Below are positions 18,467 through 27,543 of a DNA stretch of 57,945 bases, piece by piece. Origin of the DNA: Scytonema sp. UIC 10036 (GTDB taxonomy: Bacteria; Cyanobacteriota; Cyanobacteriia; Cyanobacteriales; Nostocaceae); the NCBI RefSeq assembly GCF_009725235.1, contig NZ_WJFC01000073.1, forward strand, positions 1 through 57,945, in the 5' to 3' direction. Position 1 is the first letter of the stretch. The number at the start of each line of letters is the position of its first letter. Below the pieces are notes generated by a model. It did not search any database, was not told the origin of the DNA, and saw nothing but the letters and a program-made list of their open reading frames with translations. Position numbers and translations under genes: made by a program.

Positions 18467-21112
18467 ATGTCAGTAAATCCCCAGTACCTCAGCGGTAACG
18501 AAATTCGCAAAACATTCCTCGACTTCTACGCCCAACGGGGACACCAAGTTCTTCCAAGTGCCTCTCTGGTGCCGGAAGACCCAACCGTGCTGCTGACGAT
18601 CGCGGGGATGTTACCATTTAAACCTATATTTTTGGGTCAGCGTACACCTGAATTCAAGCGTGCTACAACTTCTCAAAAATGCATTCGCACCAACGATATC
18701 GAAAATGTCGGGCGCACTAAACGACACCATACATTTTTTGAAATGTTGGGGAACTTTAGCTTTGGTGATTATTTTAAGGAACAAGCGATCGCTTGGGGTT
18801 GGGAGTTGGTTACAAAGGTATTTAATTTACCTCCCGAACATTTGGTGGTGAGCGTGTTTCGCGAAGATGACGAAGCGTTTGCAATCTGGCGCGATAAAAT
18901 TGGAGTCCTCGAAGCACGGATTAAGCGCTTGGGAGAGGATGATAATTTCTGGAATTCTGGTCCTACAGGTCCGTGTGGTCCCTGTTCGGAATTTTACTAC
19001 GACTTCCACCCAGAACGGGGCGATGATAGTATCGATTTGGAGGATGATACCCGGTTTATCGAGTTTTACAATCTCGTGTTCATGCAATACAACCGGGATG
19101 CGAGTGGGAACTTAACTCCTCTGGCTAACAAGAATATTGATACGGGGATGGGTTTGGAGAGGATGGCTCAAATTCTCCAAGGTGTTCCCAACAACTACGA
19201 AACCGATCTTGTTTTCCCTATCATTAAAAAAGCAGCAGAAATTGCTGGGATTGATTACACCAAAGTTGATGAGGAAACCAAAGTTTCCCTGAAGGTGATT
19301 GGGGATCACATTCGCTCCATCGTTCACATGATAGCTGATGAGATCCGCGCTTCTAACGTGGGACGGGGTTATGTGTTGCGCCGCCTGATTCGTCGCGCTG
19401 TACGTCACGGGCGGTTGGTGGGAATTCAAGGTGAATTTACAACCCAGGTGGCTGAAGTTGCGATCGCTCTTTCTGAAGAAGCTTACCCCAATTTGCGTCA
19501 GCGAGAAGCAGCAATTAAGGCAGAATTGCAAAGAGAAGAGTCTCGCTTCCTGAAAACTTTGGAACGTGGAGAAGAACTGCTGGAAGAAATTATTGCTGAA
19601 GTCAAAAGCCAAGGCAAAACTCAAATTAGTGGAGAAAGTGCTTTCACTTTGTACGATACCTATGGTTTCCCTGTAGAGCTGACATCGGAAATTGCTGCTG
19701 AGAACAACCTCACAGTTGATGAGGAAGGGTTTGAGGTGGAAATGGAAAAGCAAAAACAACGGGGAAGAGACGCCCACGAAACTATCGACCTCACCGTACA
19801 GGGTTCTCTCGATCAACTCGCCGAGCACATCCATGTTACAGAATTTTTGGGTTACACCCAAAGCGCTGCAACATCAAAAGTGGAAGTGTTGTTGGTGGGT
19901 GGTGTCTCGCAAGAAGAAGCAGAAGCAGGAACAGAGGTACAAATTGTCCTCGACCAAACCCCATTTTATGCTGAATCGGGGGGACAAATTGGCGATCGCG
20001 GTTATATTTCTGGTGATGGTGTTCTCGTGACGATTCACGATGTGAAGAAAGAATCGGATTTCTTTGTTCACTTTGGACGCATTGAACGGGGAACTCTGAG
20101 AGTTGGGGATGAGGTATTGGCTCAAATCGATCCTGCTTGTCGCCGTCGCGTTCAAGCTAACCATACAGCCACTCACCTCTTACAAGCAGCTTTGAAGAAA
20201 GTTGTTGATGAGGGAATTTCGCAAGCAGGTTCGCTGGTATCCTTTGATAGACTGCGGTTTGACTTTAACTGTCCGCGTCCCGTCACACCAGAAGAATTGC
20301 AGCAAGTTGAGGAAGTGATTAATCTTTGGATTGGTGAAGCTCACTCTGCTAAAGTGGAGATTCTGCCCTTAGCTGAAGCAAAAGCAAGGGGTGCTGTTGC
20401 AATGTTCGGCGAAAAGTACGGCGAACAAGTGCGGGTGATTGATTTCCCTGGTGTTTCCATGGAACTGTGCGGCGGGACTCATGTTAGCAATACTTCAGAA
20501 ATCGGGGTTTTCAAAATTATCTCTGAATCTGGGGTGGCTTCGGGAGTGCGGCGGATTGAAGCTGTTTCTGGTGCTGCAATTTTAGAGTACCTGAATGTTC
20601 GGGATAAAGTTGTTAAGGATTTGAGCGATCGCTTCAAGGTAAAACCTGAAGAACTACCAGATAGAATCACCATCCTGCAAAACGAACTGAAAACCGCTCA
20701 GAAGGAATTAGAAACGCTCAAGTCACAGTTAGCGATCGCCAAATCTGATAGCTTGCTGGATAAAGTTGAAGTTGTTGGCGAGTTTAAAATTCTTGTCGCC
20801 AAGATGGAAGATGTCGATCCCGAATCTTTGAAAACAGTAGCCGAACGGTTGCTGCAAAAACTTGGTAACGGTGCTGTTGTTTTGGGTTCGGTTCCGGAAG
20901 CAGATAAAGTTAGCTTAGTTGCAGCTTTTAGTTCGGAAGTGAATCAGAAAGGTTTGCAAGCTGGTAAATTTGTTGGTGCGATCGCTAAAATCTGTGGTGG
21001 AGGTGGTGGCGGACGCCCGAACCTTGCACAAGCAGGTGGACGTGATGCTAGTAAATTGCCAGAAGCGTTGGAGACAGCAAAAGCTGAATTGTTGAAAGTG
21101 GTTAGTGGTTAG
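18467..21112 (+). CDS. alaS: Alanine--tRNA ligase
   Basis: Charges tRNA-Ala and edits mischarged Ser/Gly. Full-length, 881 residues: catalytic domain with [21 protein letters not shown] and GMGLERMAQ, tRNA-recognition helices, editing domain with HTATHLL and CGGTHVSNT (zinc ligands), a coiled-coil linker ([17 protein letters not shown]), and a C-terminal DHHA1 domain ending with [18 protein letters not shown] 18467 agrees with the family N terminus. It is followed by dispersed repeats rather than a clear terminator. Confidence 0.98.
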   Translation: MSVNPQYLSGNEIRKTFLDFYAQRGHQVLPSASLVPEDPTVLLTIAGMLPFKPIFLGQRTPEFKRATTSQKCIRTNDIENVGRTKRHHTFFEMLGNFSFGDYFKEQAIAWGWELVTKVFNLPPEHLVVSVFREDDEAFAIWRDKIGVLEARIKRLGEDDNFWNSGPTGPCGPCSEFYYDFHPERGDDSIDLEDDTRFIEFYNLVFMQYNRDASGNLTPLANKNIDTGMGLERMAQILQGVPNNYETDLVFPIIKKAAEIAGIDYTKVDEETKVSLKVIGDHIRSIVHMIADEIRASNVGRGYVLRRLIRRAVRHGRLVGIQGEFTTQVAEVAIALSEEAYPNLRQREAAIKAELQREESRFLKTLERGEELLEEIIAEVKSQGKTQISGESAFTLYDTYGFPVELTSEIAAENNLTVDEEGFEVEMEKQKQRGRDAHETIDLTVQGSLDQLAEHIHVTEFLGYTQSAATSKVEVLLVGGVSQEEAEAGTEVQIVLDQTPFYAESGGQIGDRGYISGDGVLVTIHDVKKESDFFVHFGRIERGTLRVGDEVLAQIDPACRRRVQANHTATHLLQAALKKVVDEGISQAGSLVSFDRLRFDFNCPRPVTPEELQQVEEVINLWIGEAHSAKVEILPLAEAKARGAVAMFGEKYGEQVRVIDFPGVSMELCGGTHVSNTSEIGVFKIISESGVASGVRRIEAVSGAAILEYLNVRDKVVKDLSDRFKVKPEELPDRITILQNELKTAQKELETLKSQLAIAKSDSLLDKVEVVGEFKILVAKMEDVDPESLKTVAERLLQKLGNGAVVLGSVPEADKVSLVAAFSSEVNQKGLQAGKFVGAIAKICGGGGGGRPNLAQAGGRDASKLPEALETAKAELLKVVSG

Positions 21113-21252
21113 TGGTTAGTGGTTTCTCTCTCTCTCTCGTTCCCAGGTTCTACCTGGGAATGCAGACTGCGAGGCTCCGCCTCGCTTTGTAGGTAGACCA
21201 CAGGAGGCGGAGCCTCTACTAAGGCATTCCCAGGCGGAGCCTGGGAACGAGG
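21100..21252. repeat. TTAGTGG heptamers plus CGTTCCCAGGC dispersed repeat
   Basis: Three TTAGTGG units overlap the alaS stop. A CT run then leads to a palindromic cluster: CGTTCCCAGG...CCTGGGAATGC, GAGGCTCCGCCTCGC, GGAGGCGGAGCCTC and GCATTCCCAGGCGGAGCCTG. Related copies are at 13846-13894 and 41964-42080. Confidence 0.8.
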
Positions 21253-21294
21253 TGAGCACTAGCTTGATTCAAAATAATATAAAGGGGGTAAAAA

Positions 21295-21555
21295 ATGGGT
21301 CGCTTAAATCCCTTCTCACTACAAATGCAAATTACCCGAATGTTTGAACAGGGGCAATCATTGTTTGCTATCACAAAAGTGCAAGAATGGTTGAAGGAAC
21401 GCAATCAAAATCCTGCTGATTTTGACATTCTTTTCCATCAAAAACCTGCTCCTCCTGGTTCACAAGAGGTCATGGTGGTTGAAATAGAATTGCGTCGTAA
21501 AGATGGCACACCTGTCGATCCTTGGTTACAAGAACAAGCAAATCTTCATGCCTAG
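21295..21555 (+). CDS. Hypothetical protein, 86 aa
   Basis: Small soluble protein (MGRLNPFSLQMQITRMFEQG; later FDILFHQKPAPPGSQEVMVVEIELRRKDG). It is AT/GC-normal with a good position downstream of alaS and its own terminator-like hairpin at 21619. Family not recognised. It is preceded by AAAGGGGGT at about 21283-21291, which may serve as a ribosome site. Confidence 0.6.
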   Translation: MGRLNPFSLQMQITRMFEQGQSLFAITKVQEWLKERNQNPADFDILFHQKPAPPGSQEVMVVEIELRRKDGTPVDPWLQEQANLHA

Positions 21556-21618
21556 AGATTTCACTTAAATTGGGATTTTGTTAGCTATTTTATAAAGTTA
21601 ATATGAATTTTCCTGATT

Positions 21619-21652
21619 GAGAGCGTTCCTTTGCGGAATGCTCTTATTTATT
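21619..21652 (+). terminator. Terminator after the 86-aa gene
   Basis: GAGCGTTCC (21621-21629) pairs with GGAATGCTC (21635-21643, one G-U pair), followed by TTATTTATTTT. Confidence 0.6.
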
Positions 21653-21737
21653 TTGAATTCTTAACTAGCTATAGGACTCATCAATGATTTGTGAAAACCA
21701 CAATCCACGCATCCAAAATCATCAAATAGTGTAACCA

Positions 21738-22118
21738 ATGAAAATCAACCGCTCTTTGCTTGTTGTACTTTGTTTTTATCTGACACTCTTGGGTCTACTG
21801 GCTTTTGCGGTCTATACAAAAGTTATTCCATCTCAAGTTACGAAAAGCACCCCTATAGATTTAATGGGACATTTCATTTTGATAGGATTTATTTCTTATA
21901 TAGCGCACTTATCTGTAAAGAAATATAATTTGAGATTTTTTCAAATTTCCTTACCTATTGCACCAATAATAATTTTCTTTTTTTGTAGTATAGATGAAAT
22001 TACAGAAAAATTTATATGGCGTGCAGGGGTCGATGAGTTGGATCTTCTAGCCGATTTATGCGGTATTGTCTTTTTTACTTGGTTGGCGGAACGTAAAAAC
22101 TTGAAAAACACTCACTAA
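21738..22118 (+). CDS. VanZ-like membrane protein, copy 1
   Basis: 126 residues with three to four hydrophobic segments. The C-terminal pattern DEITEKFI...DELDLLADLCGIVFFTWLAE matches the VanZ-like family (acidic residue, then D..AD..G before the last helix). A homologue of about equal length follows three bases downstream, so this is a tandem duplication in one operon. The function of VanZ-like proteins outside teicoplanin resistance is unclear. Confidence 0.65.
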   Translation: MKINRSLLVVLCFYLTLLGLLAFAVYTKVIPSQVTKSTPIDLMGHFILIGFISYIAHLSVKKYNLRFFQISLPIAPIIIFFFCSIDEITEKFIWRAGVDELDLLADLCGIVFFTWLAERKNLKNTH

Positions 22119-22121
22119 AAA

Positions 22122-22508
22122 ATGCTGTCAAACCGCTTTTGGATATTTGCCTTTTGGTTTTATCTTGGCATTTTGCTATCAATATGTATTTCAGCTTACA
22201 TAAAAATTATACCCAATGAAATAGCACAATTTCCTTATTATGATACGATAATGCATTTCCTTCTGATAGGTATGGCAGCCTATTTGGGAGATTTGGCTTT
22301 AGAAAAACGGAAGGTGAAAATTTGGATTTTTTTGGTGCCAATGGCTCCTCTTTTAGTTAGTCTTTTTACAGTTAGTGAAGAGTTTCTGCAAAAATTAACG
22401 CCACATCGGAGTTTTGATTTGGTAGACTTAGCTGCTGATTTTGGCGGGATCGTTTTATTTAGCTGGTTGGCAGAAATGACTCAGGTGAAAAAATCTTCCA
22501 AAGGATGA
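22122..22508 (+). CDS. VanZ-like membrane protein, copy 2
   Basis: 128 residues with the same topology as the preceding gene (SEEFLQKLTPHRSFDLVDLAADFGGIVLFSWLAE). This copy fits the family pattern better than copy 1. The pair share YIKIIPNE / YTKVIPSQ near residue 30 and diverge elsewhere, so the duplication is old. Confidence 0.65.
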   Translation: MLSNRFWIFAFWFYLGILLSICISAYIKIIPNEIAQFPYYDTIMHFLLIGMAAYLGDLALEKRKVKIWIFLVPMAPLLVSLFTVSEEFLQKLTPHRSFDLVDLAADFGGIVLFSWLAEMTQVKKSSKG

Positions 22509-22534
22509 TAGGAGTCATTGGTCACCGGTTACTG

Positions 22535-22775
22535 TTTATGTCATCGGATATATGGTAAGTCAGTCCCATTAGGGATTAACTTAAGTATTAGGAAAAAATG
22601 CATGAATCGGCTGAATTTACGTTGCAGAAAATCTGTGAAAGCCTTTGGGCTGACTTTTTGATGGCGATCGCATACAGTCTCCGTGCTTGAGTTCCTCAGT
22701 TTTGTCAAGTCAAGGTAAACTTGTCAAGCTGTTGTGTTGCAACGTTTAGGCGGAAATCTAGGTGGAAATCAACTT
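22535..22775 (+). repeat. Leader repeat, copy A
   Basis: About 241 bp homologous to 23744-23987, ending 23 bases before the start of the 190-aa gene. From the small-ORF ATG to the end both copies are exactly the same length, with the longest identical run in TGGGCTGACTTTTTGATGGC and the following 35 bases. The conserved tail contains GTCAAGTCAAGGTAAACTTG, which can form a small CAAGT/ACTTG hairpin. It is likely a shared regulatory leader. Confidence 0.85.
22598..22690 (+). CDS. Putative 30-codon leader peptide A
   Basis: Starts at ATG 22598 with TATTAGG just upstream and ends with TGA 22688-22690. It begins MHES and ends WADFLMAIAYSLRA. The paralogous frame in copy B has the same start, stop and length, and 21 of 30 residues match. 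All nine changed codons are non-synonymous, so selection may act on the DNA or RNA rather than on the peptide. Translation is unproven. Confidence 0.4.
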   Translation: MHESAEFTLQKICESLWADFLMAIAYSLRA

Positions 22776-22798
22776 AAATTGACTGGAGACTAAATTAC

Positions 22799-23371
22799 AT
22801 GTTGCGAGCCTGGATTAGATACTTACTTGTCCCCGTTGGTGTTGCTTTTATAGGTGCGGTGGCAACACTGGGAGCTGCGCTGATTCAAACATCTAACAAG
22901 ACTTCTTCCGAAGCAATGTCTTCTGCTACGGTTACTTGCACAAATTCAAGTAAGTCAACCTGCTCAGAATGCAATAAAATTACCACTAATCAAGTTTATG
23001 TTGATTGTGTGAGTGTGCAAATTAATAACGACGAACCTAAGTCGGTGAGATATAAGGAACGTGTCCCACTGAGAGCTGGAGACAACCTTAGAGTCGTCAA
23101 TTTACGTTACTGCATATCTCCAGAAGCGACAGTCAATCTGCTAGAAGGCAAGGCGTATTTGTTTAAAAAGTCTCTGGAGAGTTATGAATACGGCCTTTCA
23201 ACCACTAGTAGCTTTCCACTAAGCCGGGGCTGCCATTATGTTGGAAACTTTGAAAAGAGTTGGCAGGTAGAATCAGGACAGCACCGAGTAGTTATACCTA
23301 TGATTTTGTATGACGGCAGTAACAAAGTTGTGGACAAGAACTTCTACTTTAACCTTGATGTAGGGCCATAA
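22799..23371 (+). CDS. Membrane-anchored hypothetical protein, 190 aa
   Basis: An N-terminal hydrophobic segment (YLLVPVGVAFIGAVATLGAALI, about residues 9-30) anchors a secreted domain. Four cysteines lie in a short cluster (CTNSSKSTCSECNKITT) and further ones follow (VDCVSV, RYCIS, GCHYV), suggesting disulfides. GGAGA precedes ATG 22799. Not recognised. It shares its leader with the downstream glycosyltransferase gene, pointing to common control. Confidence 0.6.
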   Translation: MLRAWIRYLLVPVGVAFIGAVATLGAALIQTSNKTSSEAMSSATVTCTNSSKSTCSECNKITTNQVYVDCVSVQINNDEPKSVRYKERVPLRAGDNLRVVNLRYCISPEATVNLLEGKAYLFKKSLESYEYGLSTTSSFPLSRGCHYVGNFEKSWQVESGQHRVVIPMILYDGSNKVVDKNFYFNLDVGP

Positions 23372-23743
23372 TTTAGTAACCAATATTGACGATATCAGAA
23401 TAATGCTTATATAGCAATACGGTTCAGTTAAGGCTGAAAGTCATGTAAGTACTCGTGCAAAATTAATTTTATATTCACGTCGCTTGAAATCCTTGTAAAA
23501 CCGTAATCCCAGTTTCAAGAGATATATAAATAATTTTGCACGACTACATAGTACCCCTTTCCTTACACCAAGCTCTGTTCTCTCGTGTGCAATAAATTTT
23601 ATCAACATGAACAGATTCTGGATAATAACCTGTGTAATTTTTAAAGGCAACTATACTAAAAACGGCTAAGAAGTATACTTTTCTGTAGCGCCAATAACAA
23701 GTATTATAGATAAAGTGCAGGTTTAAAAGGTCACTGAAAACAC
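23372..23743. other. Gap without a supported gene
   Basis: AT-rich. A minus-strand frame at 23441-23650 (69 aa, basic) is open but shows no convincing start context or family. The second leader repeat begins at 23744. Confidence 0.4.
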
Positions 23744-23987
23744 TTTATGTCATGGGGTATATGCGAGCAAACCCCATTAAAGATTAAATTAAGTATTAGG
23801 AACAGAAAAATGCATGAATCGGTTAAATGTACGTCACAGAAAGCCGGTAAAAATATTTGGGCTGACTTTTTGATGGCGATCGCATACAGTCTCCGTGCTT
23901 GAGTTCCTCAGTCAAGGCAAGTCAAGGTAAACTTGTCAAGCTGTTGTGTTGCAGCGTTTAGGCGGAAATATAGGTGGAAATCAACTT
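23744..23987 (+). repeat. Leader repeat, copy B
   Basis: Second copy of the leader found at 22535-22775. It ends 17 bases before the preferred start of the sucrose-phosphate-synthase-like gene. It has three more bases than copy A before the small-ORF ATG and no indel after it. Confidence 0.85.
23810..23902 (+). CDS. Putative 30-codon leader peptide B
   Basis: Counterpart of the small ORF at 22598, with the same first four residues, the same last 14 and the same TGA. Residues 5-16 differ at nine positions. It lies about 100 bases upstream of the glycosyltransferase start. Could act in attenuation or be a by-product of a conserved RNA. Confidence 0.4.
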   Translation: MHESVKCTSQKAGKNIWADFLMAIAYSLRA

Positions 23988-24004
23988 GTATTAGGAAGTG
24001 GGCA

Positions 24005-25543
24005 ATGCATATTGGATTTCTCAACCCTCAGGGCAACTTTGATTCAGGCAACAGTCACATAGCAGAACATGCAGATTTTGGCGGTCAGCTAGTCTATGTT
24101 AGGCAAGTTGCGATCGCAATGGCTAGAGAAGGTCATAAAGTTGATATTATCACCCGCCAAATTATCGATCCGAACTGGCCGGAGTTTGGGGAAACGTTTG
24201 ATTCTTATCCAGATATTGATAACGTTCGCATCATTCGGTTACCAGCAGGACCGAAAGAATTTCTGCCGAAAGAGTCTTTGTGGCCTCATTTAGTCAAAGA
24301 TTGGGTACCTAATATCCTAAAATTTTATCAGCAGGAAGGTGGGTTACCTGATGCTATGACTGCCCACTACGGTGATGGAGGACTCACCGCCGTTCTTATT
24401 AAAGAGAAGACAGGAATACCTTTCACCTTTACAGCTCATTCTCTCGGTGCCCAAAAGATAGATAAATTGGAGGTCACACCAGAGAATTTGTCTCAAATAG
24501 ACGAGCAATTCAATTTCAGATACCGCATTTTAGCGGAACGGTTGAGCATGAACCGTTCGGCGGTCAATATTACCAGTACACGGCAAGAACGCTTTGAACA
24601 GTACTCTCATTGTGTATATCAGAATGCAGTGGATGTAGATAACGACAATCGCTTTGCGGTAATTCCACCAGGCGCTGATTTCTCTATTTTCGGTAAGGAT
24701 GCGCGTTCCGAAAACGAAAACACGATTTGCGAGTTCATTCAAGAGCGTTTGACACGGGATATTGCAGAGTCACGCCGGGAATTGCCTGCTATTTTGGCAT
24801 CAAGTCGCTTGGAACTGAAAAAAAATTTATTAGGGTTGGTTCAGGCTTTTGCAATGAGTGAAACCCTTCAAGAACGAGCTAACTTGTTGCTGCTGACAGG
24901 GGGACTAGACGATCCACTGCGAGAAAAAGCCAGCGACGATATGACCAAAACTGAGGTGTTAGCTCCTATTCGGAAGGTGGTTGAGGAAAACAACTTGTGG
25001 GGCAAAATCGGTGCTTTTGGCTTACCAAGTCCATCACAGGAGTCACTTGCAGCAGCTTACCGATATATGGCTAAAAGGCGATCGGTGTTTGCTTTGACTG
25101 CACTCTATGAACCTTTTGGCTTGGCTCCTTTGGAAGCGGCGGCGGCGGGATTACCAGTGGTAGCAACTCAGAACGGGGGTCCTAGTGAGAGCTTGCAACA
25201 GGGCGATCGCGAATATGGCGTACTTGTTGACCCCGAAGATCCTGCTGATATTGCTCGTGGTTTGGAGCGGTTGTTATGCGATCCTCAAGAGTGGGAGCGT
25301 TTTGCTGTTGAAGGTCGGCGACGAGTGCTAAGGAATTATACTTGGGACACGACTGCTCAAAATTACCTGACTTTAATAGAGCAGATTGTGTCTTCACCTG
25401 AAGCACAGTCTCAGGTTGAATTTCTGCCAATCCATCCCTACTTCCTGAATCCTCAACCGCGTAACGATGTTTCTTTGGAGGACTTGAGTAACCTCTACTT
25501 TGAATGTCATCAACGAGTACTGAGTACAGTTACTGCCACATAG
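24005..25543 (+). CDS. Sucrose-phosphate-synthase-like glycosyltransferase (GT4)
   Basis: 512 residues from ATG 24005 (MHIGFLNPQGNFD), preceded by GGAAG; an upstream in-frame start at 23933 lies inside the leader repeat and is rejected. GT-B fold: the N-terminal domain has FGGQLVYVRQVAIAMA and the HYGDGG/FTFTAHSLGAQK segments typical of bacterial sucrose-phosphate synthase (UDP-glucose plus fructose-6-P). The C-terminal domain has ASSRLELKKN and the E-x7-E region EPFGLAPLEAAAAGLP with TQNGGPSE. No phosphatase domain. The exact acceptor is inferred from family resemblance. Confidence 0.85.
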   Translation: MHIGFLNPQGNFDSGNSHIAEHADFGGQLVYVRQVAIAMAREGHKVDIITRQIIDPNWPEFGETFDSYPDIDNVRIIRLPAGPKEFLPKESLWPHLVKDWVPNILKFYQQEGGLPDAMTAHYGDGGLTAVLIKEKTGIPFTFTAHSLGAQKIDKLEVTPENLSQIDEQFNFRYRILAERLSMNRSAVNITSTRQERFEQYSHCVYQNAVDVDNDNRFAVIPPGADFSIFGKDARSENENTICEFIQERLTRDIAESRRELPAILASSRLELKKNLLGLVQAFAMSETLQERANLLLLTGGLDDPLREKASDDMTKTEVLAPIRKVVEENNLWGKIGAFGLPSPSQESLAAAYRYMAKRRSVFALTALYEPFGLAPLEAAAAGLPVVATQNGGPSESLQQGDREYGVLVDPEDPADIARGLERLLCDPQEWERFAVEGRRRVLRNYTWDTTAQNYLTLIEQIVSSPEAQSQVEFLPIHPYFLNPQPRNDVSLEDLSNLYFECHQRVLSTVTAT

Positions 25544-25785
25544 TGCTTCCACTTTTTCAGGAATCTTATTTTTTACATTTTTTTACACGACGCACTCGTC
25601 AGCCTTGATGAAAAATTAGGCTTGATGGGGTTAATCAGTAATCAGAGTCAAGGGGAAATAGCTGAAATCTAGTCTAAGTCAGGTGCGCGGATAGGTAAGG
25701 TGATATAATTGCAGTAAGCCCTTATGCCAAAGGAATTTAGCCATTTTGCCGATTGGTTCTTTTCCAAAACTTACCGTTCCGGGAA
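25544..25785. other. Gap downstream of the glycosyltransferase
   Basis: No supported gene. TTTTTTACATTTTTTTACAC near 25570 is T-rich but without a clear stem. A stretch similar to the DNA just past the main cas2 stop starts at about 25755. Confidence 0.4.
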
Positions 25786-25820
25786 TTAAGCGAAGAAAAT
25801 TGTGTCGTTGTGTACTAGCT
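25786..25820 (-). pseudogene. Relic of a cas2 3' end
   Basis: Read on the minus strand it encodes HNDTIFFA and stop, matching the last residues of the main cas2 remnant (DDTIFFA, stop at 26790). Similarity continues about 30 bases past the stop (AAAAGAACC in both). It marks a second, almost fully deleted cas2 or a duplication. Confidence 0.55.
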
Positions 25821-25852
25821 GATATCCAAGCTACTATGTCCTGTTGATTTTT

Positions 25853-26185
25853 TTATCCAACACACGCTTTAATAATAAAGCCAATTGGGAGTAGCAACAA
25901 AGTGAAGACTAAAGATAACTTAAAATTTCTGAAGAGAGCGTAGATTACAGTCAAAGTCACGAGAAAAGGAAAAATTAATTTAGGACACGATGAGACAAAC
26001 TGCATTAATGATAGTTGAGTTATTAATGCGCTTGAATATGATACTGCCTGTAGTAATAATGCATCTAGCATCATGACTACGCTAGGAGAAGTCAACACAA
26101 TAGTAAAGGTAAATAATCCCAACAAGTAATAGATAGACTTGCCACTAAAACTCCCAAACTGAAATCGTCCTGCTTTGGTTTTCAT
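25853..26185 (-). CDS. Hypothetical membrane protein, 110 aa
   Basis: Three hydrophobic stretches (about 19-42, 44-63 and 70-108) separated by few charged residues. Family not recognised. It sits alone between the cas2 relic and the interrupted cas2, where a CRISPR array might once have been. Function and even expression are uncertain. Confidence 0.45.
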   Translation of the reverse strand: MKTKAGRFQFGSFSGKSIYYLLGLFTFTIVLTSPSVVMMLDALLLQAVSYSSALITQLSLMQFVSSCPKLIFPFLVTLTVIYALFRNFKLSLVFTLLLLPIGFIIKACVG

Positions 26186-26789
26186 ATCAATATACCTATT
26201 GCGAATAGAGAGCGAACTGTTGACTGTGGATTAAATGACTTCTTATAAGTAGTAAGACCAAATTAATTACACTGCATTTCACCTGAAACTCATGTTTAGC
26301 TTAAAGTCTAATGTGTAACATTTATGTCCGATTACTTAATCTGGTGCATTCTTTGGTAGAGCATTTTTGGCAGGTTAAGATAGGGCTGCTCAATTCAATA
26401 ATCAGCTATCAAATTAACCTAATGAAAAAACTTTAACTGTATTCCGGAGAGATAGATGTAAAGATTATGTGGACTTTTTCCTAAATTGTAAGTTTTCTAC
26501 AAAGTCTTCTCAAGAATTTTCATTTCCATGACTTTTACAAATACCCTAACTTGTTACGAATGTTTATAGAGAGTTACCTGTCTTGATTAAATGTGAGCAG
26601 AGAAAATTGTGCAGTGGCACATAAATATTAGTTTTGCTCTTGCTTATCAGAAAATGGCAACCGATCGCGCTCTAGTGGTTGTTTGTTAAGTTATTTAGCA
26701 ATGGCAAATACTTGAAAATTCGTAAAAAATGTGCATCTTAATAATTGTTTTCTGGTAGGTTCTTTTCTAACACCTACCCATCCGCCCAA
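26186..26789. other. Gap next to cas2; no CRISPR array seen
   Basis: About 600 AT-rich bases downstream of the cas2 stop. I looked for spaced direct repeats and saw none. No gene supported. Confidence 0.45.
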
Positions 26790-27091
26790 TTAAGCGAAGA
26801 AAATTGTGTCGTCGCGTACTGGCTCTCCACCGATTCGCTCAACTTTAGCAAAACAGCAAGCGCATAGAAAGTAAAAGCGGATGCTATCGGTATCGGGCTT
26901 TATTAATTTATTCAAACGCGATACGGCTTTAGCCGTTAGCGCTTACGCTATCGCAACTTCGCATATTGGGTGTCAGTGAGTTGGCACTCAAACACGCTAT
27001 ACTGTACCCACTGTCCGTAAGACTTTAGCACGCTATGGATTTTTGTACGGCGCTTATCTTCGGAAATGTCATAAGACACAACAACGTTCAT
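26790..27091 (-). pseudogene. cas2: CRISPR-associated endoribonuclease Cas2, interrupted
   Basis: ATG 27091 begins MNVVVSYDISEDKRRTK, the Cas2 signature, and runs through QYSVFECQLTDTQYAKLR into a stop. After 29 inserted bases the frame resumes as SRLNKLIKPDTDSIRFYF and ends DDTIFFA at stop 26790. Removing the insert leaves exactly 273 bases, a 90-residue normal-length Cas2 that would form the adaptation complex with Cas1. The insert shifts the frame and brings a stop, so this copy is dead unless the insert is lost. Confidence 0.9.
26922..26950 (-). mobile_element. 29-bp palindromic insert inside a HIP1 octamer of cas2
   Basis: The flanks GCGA (26918-26921) and TCGC (26951-26954) join to GCGATCGC. 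The insert contains ACGGCT-AA-AGCCGT and AGCG-TAAG-CGCT hairpins. It resembles the very small dispersed mobile repeats described in Nostoc. No transposase signal is possible at this size. Confidence 0.75.
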
Positions 27092-27109
27092 TGAGAGAAT
27101 TCTGCCTTT

Positions 27110-27280
27110 AGTTTCTAATACCAATTTAATATGAAGCTGCACATTATTTTTACCCCTCCTAACCGCAATTGCTTGCTCTAAGCGGTGGATAAAAGTGGAT
27201 AAATCTATATCGGCGCATTCTCGTTGACGGCGCACAAGGGTGGTACGATAGTTTTTGAGCTTACCGCGTACAAATCCCTG
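27110..27280 (-). pseudogene. cas1: cas1 middle fragment (after the IscB element)
   Basis: Reads QGFVRGKLKNYRTTLVRRQR then ADIDLSTFIHRLEQAIA, a central part of Cas1. It then passes into a dispersed-repeat-like stretch (27119-27156) and directly into cas2, so about 200 C-terminal Cas1 residues are missing. The left edge adjoins the IscB element at about 27281. Together with the piece at 28927-29165 it is one gene split by the insertion. Confidence 0.85.
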
Positions 27281-27283
27281 GAG

Positions 27284-27543
27284 AAGTTCGCAAAACGAAG
27301 TAATTCGTAGTTAATCGGAGTAATTCGATTAACTGACTTCACCAAGACTCAGCGTAGAACTGTTTATTCTGCGTTACCTGCAAAGGTTTAAGTCCGCTTT
27401 TAAATCATGACTTAATGAGATTAGCCAGTCTCAAGCGTCGAGGGAGGAACATGGCTGCTTTGTGCCAGTGCAACACCGAACCTTTTTGAGAAGTTTAAAA
27501 GCAGTGTCGAGGCATACTATACCCCAATAGGGAGATTCATCAA
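27284..27543 (+). ncRNA. Putative omega RNA of IscB copy 1
   Basis: About 260 non-coding bases directly before iscB, the position of the guide scaffold in this family. It contains hairpins such as GTTAATCG-GAGTAATT-CGATTAAC (27312-27335). By family rules the guide would be the sequence just left of the element, here cas1 DNA. The RNA itself is inferred. Confidence 0.5.

Noticed and set aside
23441..23650. 69-aa minus-strand open frame
   Set aside because: No recognisable family, no clear ribosome site, AT-rich intergenic position; could be a relic but I cannot support it.
23933..24004. Upstream start of the glycosyltransferase at 23933
   Set aside because: The added 24 residues come from the duplicated leader, are basic and unlike the family, and the leader homology ends before ATG 24005.
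26186..26789. Expected CRISPR array downstream of cas2
   Set aside because: No regularly spaced direct repeats could be seen there.
27092..27235. Apparent 48-residue N-terminal extension of Cas2
   Set aside because: It is the remaining cas1 sequence and a dispersed repeat in the same frame; Cas2 starts at ATG 27091.
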